Counted from the first letter of the stretch, positions 1 to 11,890 are shown. The stretch is 64,000 bases of DNA from Cryptomeria japonica (GCF_030272615.1 NC_081413.1:446688538-446752537), one strand, 5' to 3'. Numbers and translations are program-made. Notes: generated from the sequence alone by a model not told the origin.

Positions 1-1010
1 ATTAAAATCACCATTGTATGGATAACACAATCCATAGTCAATAGTCCCTTTCAGGTATCTAAGAGTCCTCTTTACCCCTACCAAGTGAGATTCTCCTGGA
101 CTCTTCTGAAAATGAGCTACTATGCCCACTACATGAGCAATACCTAGACTATTGTGCACCACATAGTGTATCTTACTGATCATTGACCAGTACTCCTTCT
201 CATTCACCAACATTGAATCATCTTCCTTAGTCAGTTTATAATAGGTCACCATAGGTGTAGCAACCGATTTTCTCTCCTCCATGCCAAAGGTCTTTAATAC
301 CTCTTTGACATACTTGGACTAGGTAATAAAGATACCCTCTTTCATTTGTTGAATCTATAAACCAATGAAGAAATTTATCTCTCGAATCAGAGACATTTCA
401 AACTCTTTCTTCATTTCATTTGCAAAAGCATGACTCATTTTATCATCTCCTCTAAAGATTATTTCATCTACAAATACTTCATAGATCAGAATCTGATCAC
501 CTTCAGATTTTAGGTAGATGTTGCTATCCTCACTTGTTCTTTGAAATCCTATCTTCACAAGATGAGAGTGTAACCATTTATACCATGCCCTAGGTGATTG
601 TTTCAATCCATATAGGGCTTTGTGTAATCTACACACCATGTTAATATCTTCTGATAAGGCAAACCCATTTGGTTGCTCAATATACACTTCCTCTTCTAGG
701 ATTCCATTCAAGAACGTGGACTTCGCATCCATCTAGTAAACCTTAAATCTCTTGAATGCTAAAAATGCAAGTAACATTCGAACACCTTCCAGTCTAGCCA
801 TAGGAGAAAAGGTTTCTCCATAGTCTTCTCCCTCTTTCTAAGCATATCCTTTGCATACAAGTCTTGCCTTGTTCCTCACAACTGTGCCTTCTTCATTTAG
901 CTTATTCCTAAAAACCCATTTGGTACCTATGACATTCTTATGTTTTGGTCTGGGTACCAAGGACCATGTTGCATTCTTTTCTATCTAGTCTAACTCCTCT
1001 TCCATTTCCT
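1..1010 (-). pseudogene. Copia-1 reverse transcriptase (broken)
   Basis: Copia RT (RVT_2 type), which copies element RNA to cDNA in the virus-like particle. The clearest open piece is 355-732 and carries LYGLKQSPRAWY and the stretch before the active site. The catalytic YVDD box reads FVDE, with the second Asp replaced by Glu. Upstream, KVY-stop-MDAKS shows a TAG where copia RTs have Gln. Downstream, 1-354 still translates to the region ending with the RYLKGT motif, also with stops. RNase H lies outside the window. Not functional. Confidence 0.9.
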
Positions 1011-1379
1011 TAATGCAGTCTTCATCTGTAATTGCTTCTCTGGATGTCTTGGGCTCTAATTTAGAAATCATGCAAGAGTTTTCTTTCATCTTTCTTCTTG
1101 TGAGTATCTCTGCATCTTTATCTCCTATGATTTTCTTTGGATCATGATGTAGTTTCACATACCTAGGAATGACTCTAGCTAATTCTGCTAGCTTTTCCTC
1201 TTCTTCTTCACCTACTGCAGCTTCTACTAGTACAAGAACACTGATATCTTTACTTGTTTCTTTCTTAACCAGTTCCTAGAAGGCTATACCTAGTTCATCT
1301 TCCACTTCCTTGCCATAGGTTCCTTAGGGGATTCATCAACCCTAAGATTGATACTCTCAACAATTTTCTATGTTCTATT

Positions 1380-2260
1380 GTTGTAGCATTTGAGAGCTTT
1401 TCTCTTAATGGAATATCCCAAAAATATTCCTTCATCACATTTAGCATCAAACTTTCACTGATGCTCACCTCTCTTGATGTAACACTTACTACCAAATACT
1501 TTAAAATAACTCACAGTGGAAGTTTTCCCAGTCCAATACTCATAAGGGGTTTTAACTCTACCTTTCTTGATGAGTACCTGATTCATAGTATAGACTGCAG
1601 TGCTCACCCTTTCTCTCCAAAAAGTGTGAGCAATCTTTCCTTGGATCAGCATTGTTTTGGCCGCTTCAACTACAGTCCTATTATCCCTTTCTGCTATGTC
1701 ATTCTATTGTGGTGTCCTTGGGGTAGACAACTACCTCTTGATACCACCATCTTCACAGTACTTGTTGAATTTATTAGAAGTGAATTCACCTCCTTGATCA
1801 GTTCTTAGGAATTTTATCTTTTGACCACTTTCCTTCTCTACTAATTCTCTAAAGGCTTTGAACTTTCCAAATGCCTCAGACTTGTCTTTCAAGAATGCGA
1901 CCCACATCATTATTGAGTAGTCATCAATAAGAATCATGAAATACCTATCTCCCTGAATACTTCTAGTTTTCATAGGACCACACAAATTAGTATGCACAAG
2001 ATCAAGTAAGTTTTCTGCTGAAAAAGACTTACCTTTGAAAGTTGAGGAAGATATCTTCCCAAGTTGACATTCTCTACACAAAGAATTCTCTAGTATGTTC
2101 AGTAAAGGAAATCCTCTTCCTGCCTTGATCTTACTAGCCTTTAGAATATTATCAAAGTTCATATGACAAAGTATCCTATGCTATATCCAATTGTCATCAA
2201 ACTTCACTATCAGACAGCGACTTATCTTGGCATTCAACTAAAACAAGTTACCTCTGGTCT
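1380..2260 (-). pseudogene. Copia-1 integrase (broken)
   Basis: Ty1/copia integrase, which inserts cDNA into the host genome. The 1731-2162 piece has the C-terminal half of the zinc finger (CRECQLGK), then LVHTNLCGPM, the first catalytic Asp in LIDDYS, and the second in RTDQGGEF. The 1455-1652 piece holds the end of the core (NQVLIKKGRVKTPYEYW) and the KVFGSKCYI motif. The two pieces are in the same frame and separated by stops around the third catalytic residue. The region near 1400-1450 still translates, in another frame, to the usual copia EGIFLGYS-type motif. Confidence 0.9.
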
Positions 2261-2348
2261 ACTTATTGGTGGCAAAAAGTTCACCACTTTTTCTAATTAT
2301 ACTGCAGACTCCACCTTTGAAATCCAGAACAAGTCCTTTATCATTTAG

Positions 2349-2918
2349 CTAAGAAACACTCAATAGGTTATGCTTAAAACCTTCTACCCAGTAGACATCA
2401 TCCACACTACTCCTTCCATTCAATGAGATGGAACCTTTTCCTTTTACCAGGCATGGTGCATCATTGCCAAATCTGACAACACCTCCATCATATTCATCTA
2501 GAGACAAAAACTTTCTACGATCACCAATCATGTGGTGAGAATAACCACTATCAATTATCCACTTATTAGAGTTGTCAATGTGAGAGACAAGTGCTTTCTT
2601 GTCAGACACTTCTTCTTTTACAGCTACAAACACTATGTCCTCATTCTCTTCATCCTCAAATTCTTCATCAGTAACACCTTCATCCACTGCAACAAGACAA
2701 TTTCTTCTATTTCCTCCTTTATACTTTCTAAACCTCTTCGGTTTATCCTTATTGTCATTGTTAAGACAGTTAATGGCTATATGTTCTATCTTATTGCAGG
2801 AAAAGTTTTTTAAAGTAAGCTTACCTCTGTATTTTTCAGTACCTTTTGGAATTCTCTTGGCAAGAAGAGCTTCAAAATCCATCAGAATCTCTTCATCATC
2901 CATACCTCTACTTTGCAT
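2349..2918 (-). pseudogene. Copia-1 Gag zinc knuckle and aspartic protease
   Basis: N-terminal part is the end of Gag with a degenerate knuckle (SCNKIEHIAINC: one Cys lost and Gly replaced by Glu). An acidic spacer follows, then the protease. The protease active site reads WIIDSGYSHHM (Asp-Ser-Gly), followed by the usual VRFGNDA and HNLLSVS motifs at the C-terminus. The protease would cleave the Gag-Pol polyprotein. This 189-residue piece is in frame with gag upstream and integrase downstream, so this part of the polyprotein has point stops and no frameshift. Confidence 0.9.
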
Positions 2919-3596
2919 GGATTCATAATGGGTACTTACTTATTTTCCTTTCCTAGTTGGTGCAACAGATGCTTTAAAAGTTGACTCAGTCTTCTAAAAA
3001 CTGGGATCGTAGCTATTCAACTCATATCCAGTTAACTTTGCAATGATAGAGTCTAAGGATACCTTGGTTTTCTCAATAGACCTTAGTTCCTGAATAGCAG
3101 CAATGCTGATTGCATAGACTGGTAACAATGATCTCAAGACTTTACTGACAATGGTGGCATCATTAATTATTCCACTAGTGCTCTTGATATCTCCAACAAC
3201 AGTCTTTATCCTTATGCCATATTGTTGAATGGTCTCACCTTCAACCATCCTCATGTCTTCAAATTTTCCTCTAAGGCTCTCTTCCTTAGCTTGCTTTACA
3301 TGCTCATCACCACCATGAGCATTTTCTAATGTGTCCCATACATCTTTAGGAGTGTCCTTATCTTGTACATCAATGAACTCAATATCAAACAAACTGCTAA
3401 TAAGGGCTTCCATGACTTGCCCATTTTTTTGAATCTCTCTTATATGATCATCAATTAAAGTGATAGTGGGAATTACATAGACATTCTCAACATAGCTCTA
3501 GCGTTCAGCACCCAAAATCTTGATATAGATATTCATTTTGTCCTTCCATATTTTGAAGTTATCTCTATTGAACTTAGGACCTTCCCTCTTCATCAT
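2919..3596 (-). pseudogene. Copia-1 Gag (UBN2/DUF4219-type)
   Basis: Capsid protein of the virus-like particle. I put the start at the ATG whose A is at 3596, about 60 bases after the primer-binding site; the N-terminus then reads KFNRDNFKIWKDKM, typical of copia Gag. The 2994-3413 piece contains the WDTLE, KLRGKFE-like (SLRGKFEDM) and YGIRIKTVV segments of the UBN2 domain. It is in frame with the downstream protease. A stop lies near 2993. Confidence 0.88.
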
Positions 3597-3653
3597 TAAG
3601 GCAGGATCTTTTACCTCAAGCTGTTAAGCTTATATCACCAAGGACTTGAAGTT

Positions 3654-3667
3654 GCTCGAATACCAAT
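3654..3667 (-). promoter_or_regulatory. Copia-1 primer-binding site
   Basis: On the minus strand it reads ATTGGTATTCGAGC directly after the LTR terminal CA. It is close to TGGTATCAGAGC, the usual copia site for initiator-Met tRNA, with a few changes. It marks where minus-strand cDNA synthesis would start and fixes the LTR edge at 3668. Confidence 0.8.
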
Positions 3668-5017
3668 TGAAGAATAATGATGAACAACAGATACCCTAAC
3701 TAGTACTGAGAGGGAGGGTGGGTGAATTAGTACATGCAAAAACTTCTTCACAACTTATCAAGTTAAAACAATGCTAACCGGTTGTCTTCATTACTGAACT
3801 TAACCATGGCAATACCGGTTAAACACAATATGACTTCAGATAACATAAAACCGGTAAAACTGAACCCTTCAAATACATTCAATACTTGATAACTACTTCA
3901 CCCATAAACATATGCATGTGGTGTATCAATAGTATCATAACCATTAGCTCTGCATGCATAATCACTTAACCAAAGAATACTTAATCATCACATGAAAAAT
4001 GCACAACTCATGACACGTAGATTTTTCACATGGAAACCCAAAGCGGAAAAACCACAATGGGGATGAATACCCACAAGCTTGTTTTAAACTCTTTTGAAGC
4101 TCGCTCTATTAGGAGCCTAGTCCGATTAAAGACTTTACAATAAGGTTCTATTAGGAACTGATCCTATTAAAGATCACCCGGTTAAGGGATGGCTATATAC
4201 CCTGTTAAAGGTTACCTTGCTACAAGATTAAAAGAACTCAATGAACTTATGTCACTTGGTTAGAGGATTTATAGTAAGCATTTTAAAGCTACCCGACAAA
4301 GGGATTTTCCTTCTGTTGAAATGGTTAGAAGACAACAAGTAAAGCTCTAATCAGATTACAACACTATATGGTAAGATAGATCCTTTTCAGTTCCTTTACT
4401 CTGTAATCACACTCTATAGTTTTATCTCACTAGTCTGGAAAGTATCTCATCACTCAGATACACACATGACTTTTTCCAACAACTTACAATAACAAACATC
4501 ATCGACCTTATAGACAACAATTAGGTTGGTAGCATAAACCCTAAACCCTAAGATTTTAGATTTACTATTATAGTCGGTCAAATCCTGACCATCCAAACAC
4601 TTTCCATAGAGTGAAGCAATCTCAAATAGATCATAAGTCATTCGGCATCATCCATTCTTCACTGCACATAGAAATTAGTAACTCATCATGCTTTCTTCTC
4701 ATACCGGTAGGAATAATGTTCATTCCTGAGGTAGACATTTAATGTAGTCGATCTTCACATGCACAAATCTGACATGGCATCTTGATCTCATCTTCATCTC
4801 TTAGCTAACTCATCATAGAATGTCACCGGTTGCATCGCACAAGCTGGATCGCCAAACCGGAAACCCTAGAGCTGAAACTACCAACCGGTAGTCACACTAA
4901 GTGAAACCAAGACACCAATTCACTACAACTTTTCACACCGGTTCACTTACACTTATTGAGATCAATGACAACATACATTATCATCATATCATCATACCGG
5001 TTCATCAAATGCTAACA
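3668..5017 (-). repeat. Copia-1 5' LTR (about 1.35 kb)
   Basis: On the element strand it starts TGTTAGCATTTG (5017) and ends TTCTTCA (3668). It contains the conserved copia LTR pieces near the 3' end: the complement of a CACCCWCCCTCTCAGTA-type pyrimidine run (about 3700-3720) and the TTTCCGCTTTGGGTTTCC-like motif (about 4030-4055). I count eight ACCGGT palindromes between 3779 and 5000. Target duplication is probably CAATA (5018-5022), but the partner is outside the window. Confidence 0.8.
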
Positions 5018-5030
5018 CAATATTCACTGG

Positions 5031-6350
5031 CTAGGTTGGCTTGATCAATATAGAAGACCTTTCCTGAAAATGACTTGGCAATATATCAAGTATCTTACCT
5101 TTATCCACCTCAGAAAGGTTTTCACCCTTAGGTACGTCCTTTATTTTCTCTTTTTTAGATTTTGACACCGCCACAATATGGTTTTTGCCATCAGATCTTT
5201 TATTTTTATTTTTTTGATTTTTGCGACTAAGATACTTGATATTTGTTTCAGTCATGTTTTCACTCTGTTCGCTGGTGGAAGAGTACATGGGTTCGACTGC
5301 ATTTAGGTAATAGGCTAGTGTGTAGTCATTGGAAAAAGTAGGTACATTCATGGGTTGGTCTTGTAGACTACAGTTAATTAATTTAGGATGTACCAAGGAT
5401 AGAGTGTGGACAGGTTTGAGGGAGTTCACAGTATTGTCATCAAAACTACAGATCGAAAAGTCGCGTTCTAGAAGGACACCTTGCGTAAATGTCTCGAAAC
5501 CAGGAAAAGTCAGAACATGATTATTAAAGTGCATGTTAATATTTAGTTGACCTAAGCCAATAGACCTACTTGTAGCATTGTTCTCTGCGCCAGAGTAGAC
5601 TTCATATTGAGGTTCGACAATAACAAGATCAGTAGGTAGATTCTCACCATTTATATCAGAGGATTCAGAGTTTGATGGTGAGTAGATATTATCATAAATA
5701 GGACAATTGTCAGAGTCTTCATAGTCATTGGATGAAGTATCTGAGTCTTCTTCAAGTGGTTGAGTGAATGTATGTATGGTATCAACACCAACATCTTTAA
5801 TGTTGCAAGTTCCTTCAAGATTTGGCTAATTTAGCATTTGTATCTGACACACCTGTTGACATGATCTTGATGGTTCTATGACTCCCTGTCATCTACTCCA
5901 TTCAACTCCATGTGGACTGATGACTAGTTCATCTTCTATAGCTTCCAATTCCTCTTCTGTAATCCCATACCTGATTTGTTCTATCTTTTTACAGGGGTAT
6001 ATAATAGATGAAAAACTTTCTGGTATTCTTCCTTCCTCCAACCCTTCTTCATAGTCTGATTGTCTTTTTAGTCTAATTTTTTGTATCTCCTTTTCTAACT
6101 TTAAGCACATTAGCTCTTGAGTATCATCTGTGATACCACTAGACTCTTCTGGAGTTTCTATACTAGATGTATCTGAGAGGTGTTCTGGACCCCATTCATA
6201 CTCATTTGAGTCAGTCTCTGAATCATCTACTTGCTGCCTACCAGTGTATATGATTGGAACTTTCAGTGGTGCAAACAATTCTCTCATTCTTTTTACTTCG
6301 TCTCTTATATCCTCTAGGACTTCAACTCCTTGTATTATTGTAGCTAACAC
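5031..6350 (-). pseudogene. Gypsy-2 polyprotein linker between protease and RT
   Basis: Two open pieces, 5889-6350 and 5031-5534. They have no domain I recognise. The first is rich in Glu, Asp and Ser (SETDSNEYEWGPEHLSD) and ends in EEELEAIEDELVISPHG. The second has a Lys-rich basic patch (KNQKNKNKR) and ends at the Copia-1 junction. Position after protease and before the expected RT suggests the low-complexity spacer found in Tat/Athila polyproteins. Not a host gene. Confidence 0.6.
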
Positions 6351-6446
6351 TATTGGAACTTGAGTGTTGACTGTTTCTTCTTTCTTGATTGTCGGTTCCT
6401 CTTTTTCTTTTACACACTCTGCTTGAGTTTGTTGAGTGTTTATTTT

Positions 6447-6722
6447 CTATAATGTTGAAGGTAGTATCCTTTTTTGCCACTTAGACTTAGAAGCATGTTT
6501 TTGGTCTAATGTCTTTTTTGGATTGTACCCCAATCCAGCCTTATCATTTGTTGATTTTGTTTTTAGCTGAATCAGTTCAATAATACCCTCTTGATGTTTG
6601 CACAGGGGACCAGTACCTGAATATCCCATGTGTTGAGTCATTTTGTAGCCTAGACCATATTGTCTTGAGGAAATCTCACAATGTTGTACTTCTTTGTTTT
6701 CACTATCTTCCTTAAAAGCCAT
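6447..6722 (-). pseudogene. Gypsy-2 G-patch-like segment
   Basis: Residues QYGLGYKMTQHMGYSGTGPL followed by KAGLGY match the pattern of a degenerate G-patch (spaced glycines with aromatic residues, then a closing AGLGY box). In plant gypsy polyproteins such a segment can follow protease; in some retroviruses a G-patch at the protease C-terminus aids RT binding. It is followed by the acidic linker. Identification rests on glycine spacing only. Confidence 0.55.
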
Positions 6723-6908
6723 TTTCGAACAACATCCTCTTCTATTTCATATGCCAGGGAAGTAGAAGATTGTACAAAAAGACCATCATATATGATATTC
6801 GGAGTTGAAGTTTGTGTTTACATAGCCTCTGATGGCTTGCCCAACTATTTTGGTGATGGAGGAAGAGAGACTAATGAAAGTACTAGTTCTATCTTGTATC
6901 CATCCATG

Positions 6909-7634
6909 CTAGCTAGTATTGGTAATCTTCAATTTCTTTTCTAAGTCTTTCATCAGAGCTTCTAGACTTTCATTTGTACAGGCTGCCCTATTATGAGGCA
7001 CAAAGGTATCAACACCTTTTGTTAATGCATTGCAAGGGACATTTGTATTGGTAGGAATACTGACCTCAACTTTGTTATAAGTAAATTTTAGGCATTGATG
7101 GTATGTAGATGTAACTGCCTTCATTTCATGAATCCATGGTCTTCCCAATAAGATATTGTATGATAGAAGAAGATCAAGTACCTGGAAAATGACATCTCTT
7201 TCTATAGGTCCCACCCCAATTGGTAATGATACCAGACCTTTAGAAGTCCTTTCCTCTTCATCATAGGCTTTAATTATTATTTTCTTGACCAGATCAATGA
7301 CATTTTCAGAAAATCCTAGTTGTGTAAGAAGATTGTAAGTACAGATATTCAACCCCGTGCCTCCATCTATCAAAACCTGTTTAACCCTGTGTTTATGGAT
7401 CATGGCTTCAATGTGCAATGGTTGGTTATGTGGATGATTTAGCAAGTTGTCATCTTCTTCAGAGAAGGTTAGATAGTGAGGTGAAGTCAGATGACCCACC
7501 ATAGATTGAAACTGATCGATATCTAAATATTTTGGAACATTACTGGTGAGCAAGGTGTTGTCTAAGATTTCTTTGTGAGTAGAAGAGATATTTAGTAATT
7601 CGAAGATGGAAATTTGAGCATTTGTCTTTTTCAA
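6909..7634 (-). pseudogene. Gypsy-2 aspartic protease
   Basis: Retropepsin-type domain of a Ty3/gypsy element. Active-site flap strand reads VLIDGGTGLNICTYNLL; the family has D(S/T/G)G, so Asp-Gly-Gly is acceptable or slightly decayed. The second conserved strand is YNILLGRPWIHEMKAV, typical of gypsy proteases (ILLGRPWI). A weak linker precedes it and TNESLEALMKDLEKKL closes it. At 241 residues it is the longest unbroken piece of Gypsy-2. Confidence 0.88.
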
Positions 7635-7821
7635 CTATTCAACAATGCTATATCAAGAGGATGATGATGAAGTCAACCTTTTTAATTTATCAAATGTTGA
7701 TTCTTTTTGTTTGTTTGATGAGGCTAGTAGGTTTGACGTTGTTTCAATAGAAGTTGAAGAACTAGCTCCTTGTAGAGTTACTTTCTTTTGAGAATGGGTC
7801 ATAGCCTTTGAATATCGTGAT

Positions 7822-9568
7822 TCATTTTTTTTTATCTTGGATTATGATCACATTGCAATATTCAGATTGGGAAGGCTCAATCATGTTGATGACATTGTCA
7901 TTGCTGGTATAAGTATAATTTACTTTGGCACCTCTTTTGGTCTTTGAGGAATCACCTTGTTTGTAAATAGGTAAGGGGTCTTTAAAATCTTTATGATCAA
8001 CATTTTCTGGTTGATTCCTGACAACAATTTTACCAGCATCTATGAGATCTTGAATCTCATGCTTGAGCTTCATGCAGTTGTTTGTGTTATGACCTTTATT
8101 CTGATGGTAGTCACAGTATTCATTTTCTCTCCACCATTTTGGTTTGACTTCAAGATCATATGGCCTAGAATTATTTGGTAACATTATCAAGTTGTTTGCC
8201 AATAGAGTTTTGAAAGCATATTCATATGATTCTTCTAGAGGAGTGAATTCGCGTCTAGGTTTTGAAAGACAAGGTTTCTCTTTGAACCACTCTTTTGCTT
8301 TCTTTGGAGGATTTTTTGCTGCAGTTTCAGCTGCTTTGAGTGATTGTGTGCCACTAGCCAATTTGAATATCATGGGCTTTGACTTGTTTTTAATAGTGTC
8401 TACTACTCCATCATTAACAACATTCTTGTTGTTGTCTTTTCCATACTTCCAATACTTGTTCTTCTCTTTAGAGCTAGATCCTGGTTGTGTTTCTTTCCAA
8501 GGTGAGATATCTCCTTTCTTTATAAACACATCTTCCATTTGGATAGCATTATCTACCATTTTGTTAAATGATGGGTTCTCTTGCATTTGGATACTATATT
8601 TCAATTTAGGGATCAAATTGTTGATGAATATATCCATTTTCTCAGAATCTAGGATAGACCTGTGAATACCTAGAGAACATCTTTCTCCAACGTTGGAGGA
8701 AAGTGAGAAAAGGATCCCCTATTTTCTGTCTGGTATTGCAAAGTTCAATCATAGTAATAGGATGTCGAATATTTTAGGAGTATTATTGTAAAAATAGCTG
8801 GATTAGTTCTTCAAAATTTTTTATCCCCTTAGGTAGACTTGAGAACCATTCCATATCTTGTCCTCCCAAACTCCTTGGAAAAAGGTGCATGAGATATATT
8901 TGATTGTGCATGAACTCCATGCAGGTAGCACAAAATTCTCTGACATGATCTTGAGGATCTAAGGTACCATCATATTTGTCAAATTTTGGAATCTCAACTC
9001 ATGAAACGAATGGAGGCATGTATATGTTTTTGTCAAATGGAAATGGGCATATTGTCTCTAGAGAATATTGTTTTGGGGATTTATCCTTGTTTTTCAGTTC
9101 TATGATCTCAGTTCATAAAGCTTGTAATTATCTATGGACCATTATTATAGGTGATTCTTCCTTTTTAGTGACGAGATTCTGAACATCATATCCAATAGGA
9201 AGTTTGGCACCTTGTTTTGCAAGTTCTAGAAAATAGTCTTCTTTTTATCTAGCCATGATAGCCTTCATCATTTTTTGAAAATATTTATCCTTTTGAAATT
9301 TATGAATATCTTTTTCTGTAGGTTCAAAATCTTCAGCTTCACTTGATAAGGAATCATTATCGATTCCGTGAATACAGAGGTTGTCTTCGTCATTTTATTT
9401 TGTTCTAGGTATAGTGGGAGATAAAGGTTCATCATAAATTAGTATCTCTGATGGTGAAATTTTATTAGTTAGGGGATCCTCTTTGTATAATGGATTATCT
9501 TTATTTGAAAAGGGTTTCCCTTTGCTTTTGGCATCTTTCTTACTATAACTCCTAGTTTGAATAGGCAT
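7822..9568 (-). pseudogene. Gypsy-2 Gag (broken)
   Basis: I place the start at the ATG whose A is at 9568 (MPIQTRSYSKKDAK). The N-terminal two thirds (8640-9568) are interrupted by stops. The 7822-8637 piece carries the end of the capsid domain (MDIFINNLIPKLKYSIQ), a Lys-rich linker, then the nucleocapsid knuckle CDYHQNKGHNTNNC followed by KLKHEIQDLIDAGKI, a signature of plant Tat/Athila-type Gag. Forms the particle and packages RNA. Non-functional. Confidence 0.88.
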
Positions 9569-9650
9569 TTTTATTGATTGGTGTGACCTAAAGCTGTTTG
9601 TGATGCAAAAGTCAAGATCAAATTTAGAGCTAGTTGTTCAATTAACGTAT

Positions 9651-9794
9651 TATTTGAGAGGAGCAACTAAGATTTAGTCTGGTTTCAGGAATGATCTATC
9701 TTGTATAAGAAATTTATCTATGTTGATTTGAGAGAAGTGACTAAGACTCAATCTAGTTTCAGGAAAGATCTATCTTGTATAAGACGTTTATCTA
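9651..9794. repeat. 70-bp direct duplication in Gypsy-2 leader
   Basis: 9651-9720 and 9725-9794 are near-identical copies (for example GATCTATCTTGTATAAGA in both), offset by 74 bases. By eye about 12 differences, so the duplication is old. Confidence 0.85.
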
Positions 9795-10440
9795 AGTGAC
9801 TTAGGTTTGATATGTAGTTGATTGAACTAGCTGAAAGATGATTGACAAAAATTGTGCAACAAAAATGGTAGAGGTACACTATTTTGATCTATTTATGCTC
9901 AAGATGATGATAACCAGTTTTATGCTCATTTTAGACTATTTTAGGCAAGTTTGACTATTCTAGACTGACAAAATCAGAGATTCATACGACAGGTTCCATA
10001 GGACTAGATGACAATTAAATATTTTCAGGATGACAACAATAGTGTTTCGTACGAGTTGCTGCCTAGTACCATACGATAGATGGGTATGTCTAGAATGACA
10101 AATTGTTCAATGTAATGTTTTATTGTATGACACAGGAGTAAAGCTTAGATGACAATTCTCAGAAGTGGACGATAGACAATCAGGATTCATACGACACATG
10201 ATTGAATATTAAATGATAGACTGTTAGGACTGATAGAAAATTGTACGACATAGAATATGAATCAGGACGATAAATAAGAAGACTCATACAACTGTTTAAT
10301 GGACAAAGGCAAAATTCTAAGTTTTCAATGACTGAGTATGACCAAATTTGAGATGGACTGAGTTTTGATCACTGACTGACGATGAGCAGTTTAGAGGTGG
10401 ATTGAGTTTTTGACAGATTAGGTATACTAGTTTGTGACAT

Positions 10441-10660
10441 GGACAAAGTTTTGACTAGGATAGACTAATTTTGGATAGAGTTTCGACTGGGATAGACTAT
10501 TTTTGGACACGGACAGAGTTTTGACTTAGGATAGACTAGTTTTGGACAGAGTTTCTACTAGGATGGACTAGTTTTGGACATAGATAGAGTTTTGACTTAG
10601 GATGGACTAGTTTTTAGACAGAGTTTTGACTGGGATAGACTAGTTTTGGATAGAGTTTTT
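10441..10660. repeat. Tandem array, unit about 33-38 bp
   Basis: Six to seven units with core AGAGTTTTGACT-N-GGATAGACTAGTTTTGG start near 10444, 10477, 10515, 10549, 10587, 10621 and 10651. Unit length alternates because some copies carry an added GGACA(C/T) segment. It lies in the Gypsy-2 leader. Confidence 0.85.
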
Positions 10661-11867
10661 GATCACTGAGTTGTTTCTTATTTTCTCCAGTTTTGGAATT
10701 TTAGTTTCAATTCCAGGGATAAAAACACAAAAAACACATAATATGAATAATAACTCCAATCACATAATGCAAACCCTACAGAAACTGGTGAGAGAAGAAA
10801 ACCTTTACTTGTAGACACAGTTACACACCCAATAGCTAATTAGAATATGGCCACTGAGTCTCATGCAATGGATTCTCAACATTGTATTAGCTGACTCCAA
10901 ATGCTAATGGGGGCACGAAATGAAAAGTATCTTGGGAGAGTTACTATCTCTCTTGCACAAAGTTTATCCCCCCTTTCAGAGGTTAACTAGGTAGCTTCTA
11001 ATTGGAATTGGAACTAGTAAGGGTTTGTTTGGCGCATCAAGGTATAAACTCAATCAAGAGGTCTCCCAACCTTGAAAACCAAGGTTTAATATACCCAAAG
11101 GTACAAAGGAGAACTATTCCTAAGAACTACCGTTGACTTGATTTTCATCAAATCACGTTTATTTTTTAGTGGGTTGGAGTACTTGGCATTTATCCATTCC
11201 CACTTGGGTCGTTCCCCTCTCACCGGTCGTAATGGCTTAAAGAGTTCTTAGCTCCTCGGGAGGGCAAGCCCGCTATAGATGTACAAATCTCAAACTTGAA
11301 AATGCCTCAAGGGTCTAGATTTTTTATTGTCTATGTAGACAAGAGCATAATCTCCTACCTATCAGAATTTACTTAAAACAAGAAATACAAATTTCTTCTC
11401 TAACCAGATAACAAGTTAGGTGCCTAAAAATGAATTTAAATAATACACGATGTTTGGTCAATTCTTCTCAAGCAACCTACAAAGACAAGGAATCAATAGT
11501 CATATTGTCTTTGTGCGACAAGCATATTCTTCGATAAGCGTTTGGCAAAAAACTAATTAGGCTATGAAAATTTCTTAGATAAATAGATAACCAACCAGGG
11601 TCAGTGTCAGTATAATCAATTTGGACAAAAAACTAGAAGAATGAAATTTTCTTTTTAACCAGGAAATTATAGAATCGTATGACAATTCTTACCAGATCAT
11701 ATGCTAAATCATACTAGATCATATGACACCTATAGTTTTTCATTCAGGAGTATGGGAAATGTCATACGACAATTCATAGAACCTGTACGGACAAAAATCC
11801 CAAAAGTCAAAAATCCAAAAAAAAAAAAAATAAACAGTTAGTCTTGGAGGCCAAAAAAAGTAGTCTT

Positions 11868-11884
11868 CCGCCCACGGTGGGTGC
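11868..11884 (-). promoter_or_regulatory. Gypsy-2 probable primer-binding site
   Basis: Minus strand reads GCACCCACCGTGGGCGG a few bases after the LTR terminal CA. The form G(C)GCCCACCGTGGG next to an LTR is one I recall from plant gypsy elements. The exact donor tRNA was not determined. Confidence 0.5.
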
Positions 11885-11890
11885 AAAAAA

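Larger units (their letters stand above)
1..5017 (-). mobile_element. Copia-1, Ty1/copia (Sirevirus-like) element, 5' part
   Basis: Reading on the minus strand the order is 5' LTR (3668-5017), primer-binding site, gag, protease, integrase, then reverse transcriptase running off the left edge. This is the Ty1/copia order, with integrase before RT. gag, protease and integrase share one frame from 3596 to about 1455; RT lies in another frame, so there is at least one frameshift. The element interrupts Gypsy-2, whose minus-strand coding resumes at 5031. RNase H and the 3' LTR must lie left of the window. Non-autonomous now. Confidence 0.93.
9569..11867 (-). other. Gypsy-2 leader between PBS and gag
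   Basis: No coding region supported. It holds a 70-bp direct duplication (9651-9794), a tandem array (10441-10660), and scattered TACGAC/CATACGAC-type motifs at about 9980-10290 and again at 11670-11790. A purine-rich A run lies at 11816-11831. Such long repeat-bearing leaders are known from Tat/Ogre-type elements. Confidence 0.6.

Noticed and set aside
1295-1495. Open frame of 66 codons considered as an extra Copia-1 protein
   Set aside because: It is an out-of-frame reading of the integrase C-terminal region; the true frame gives EGIFLGYS-type copia sequence.
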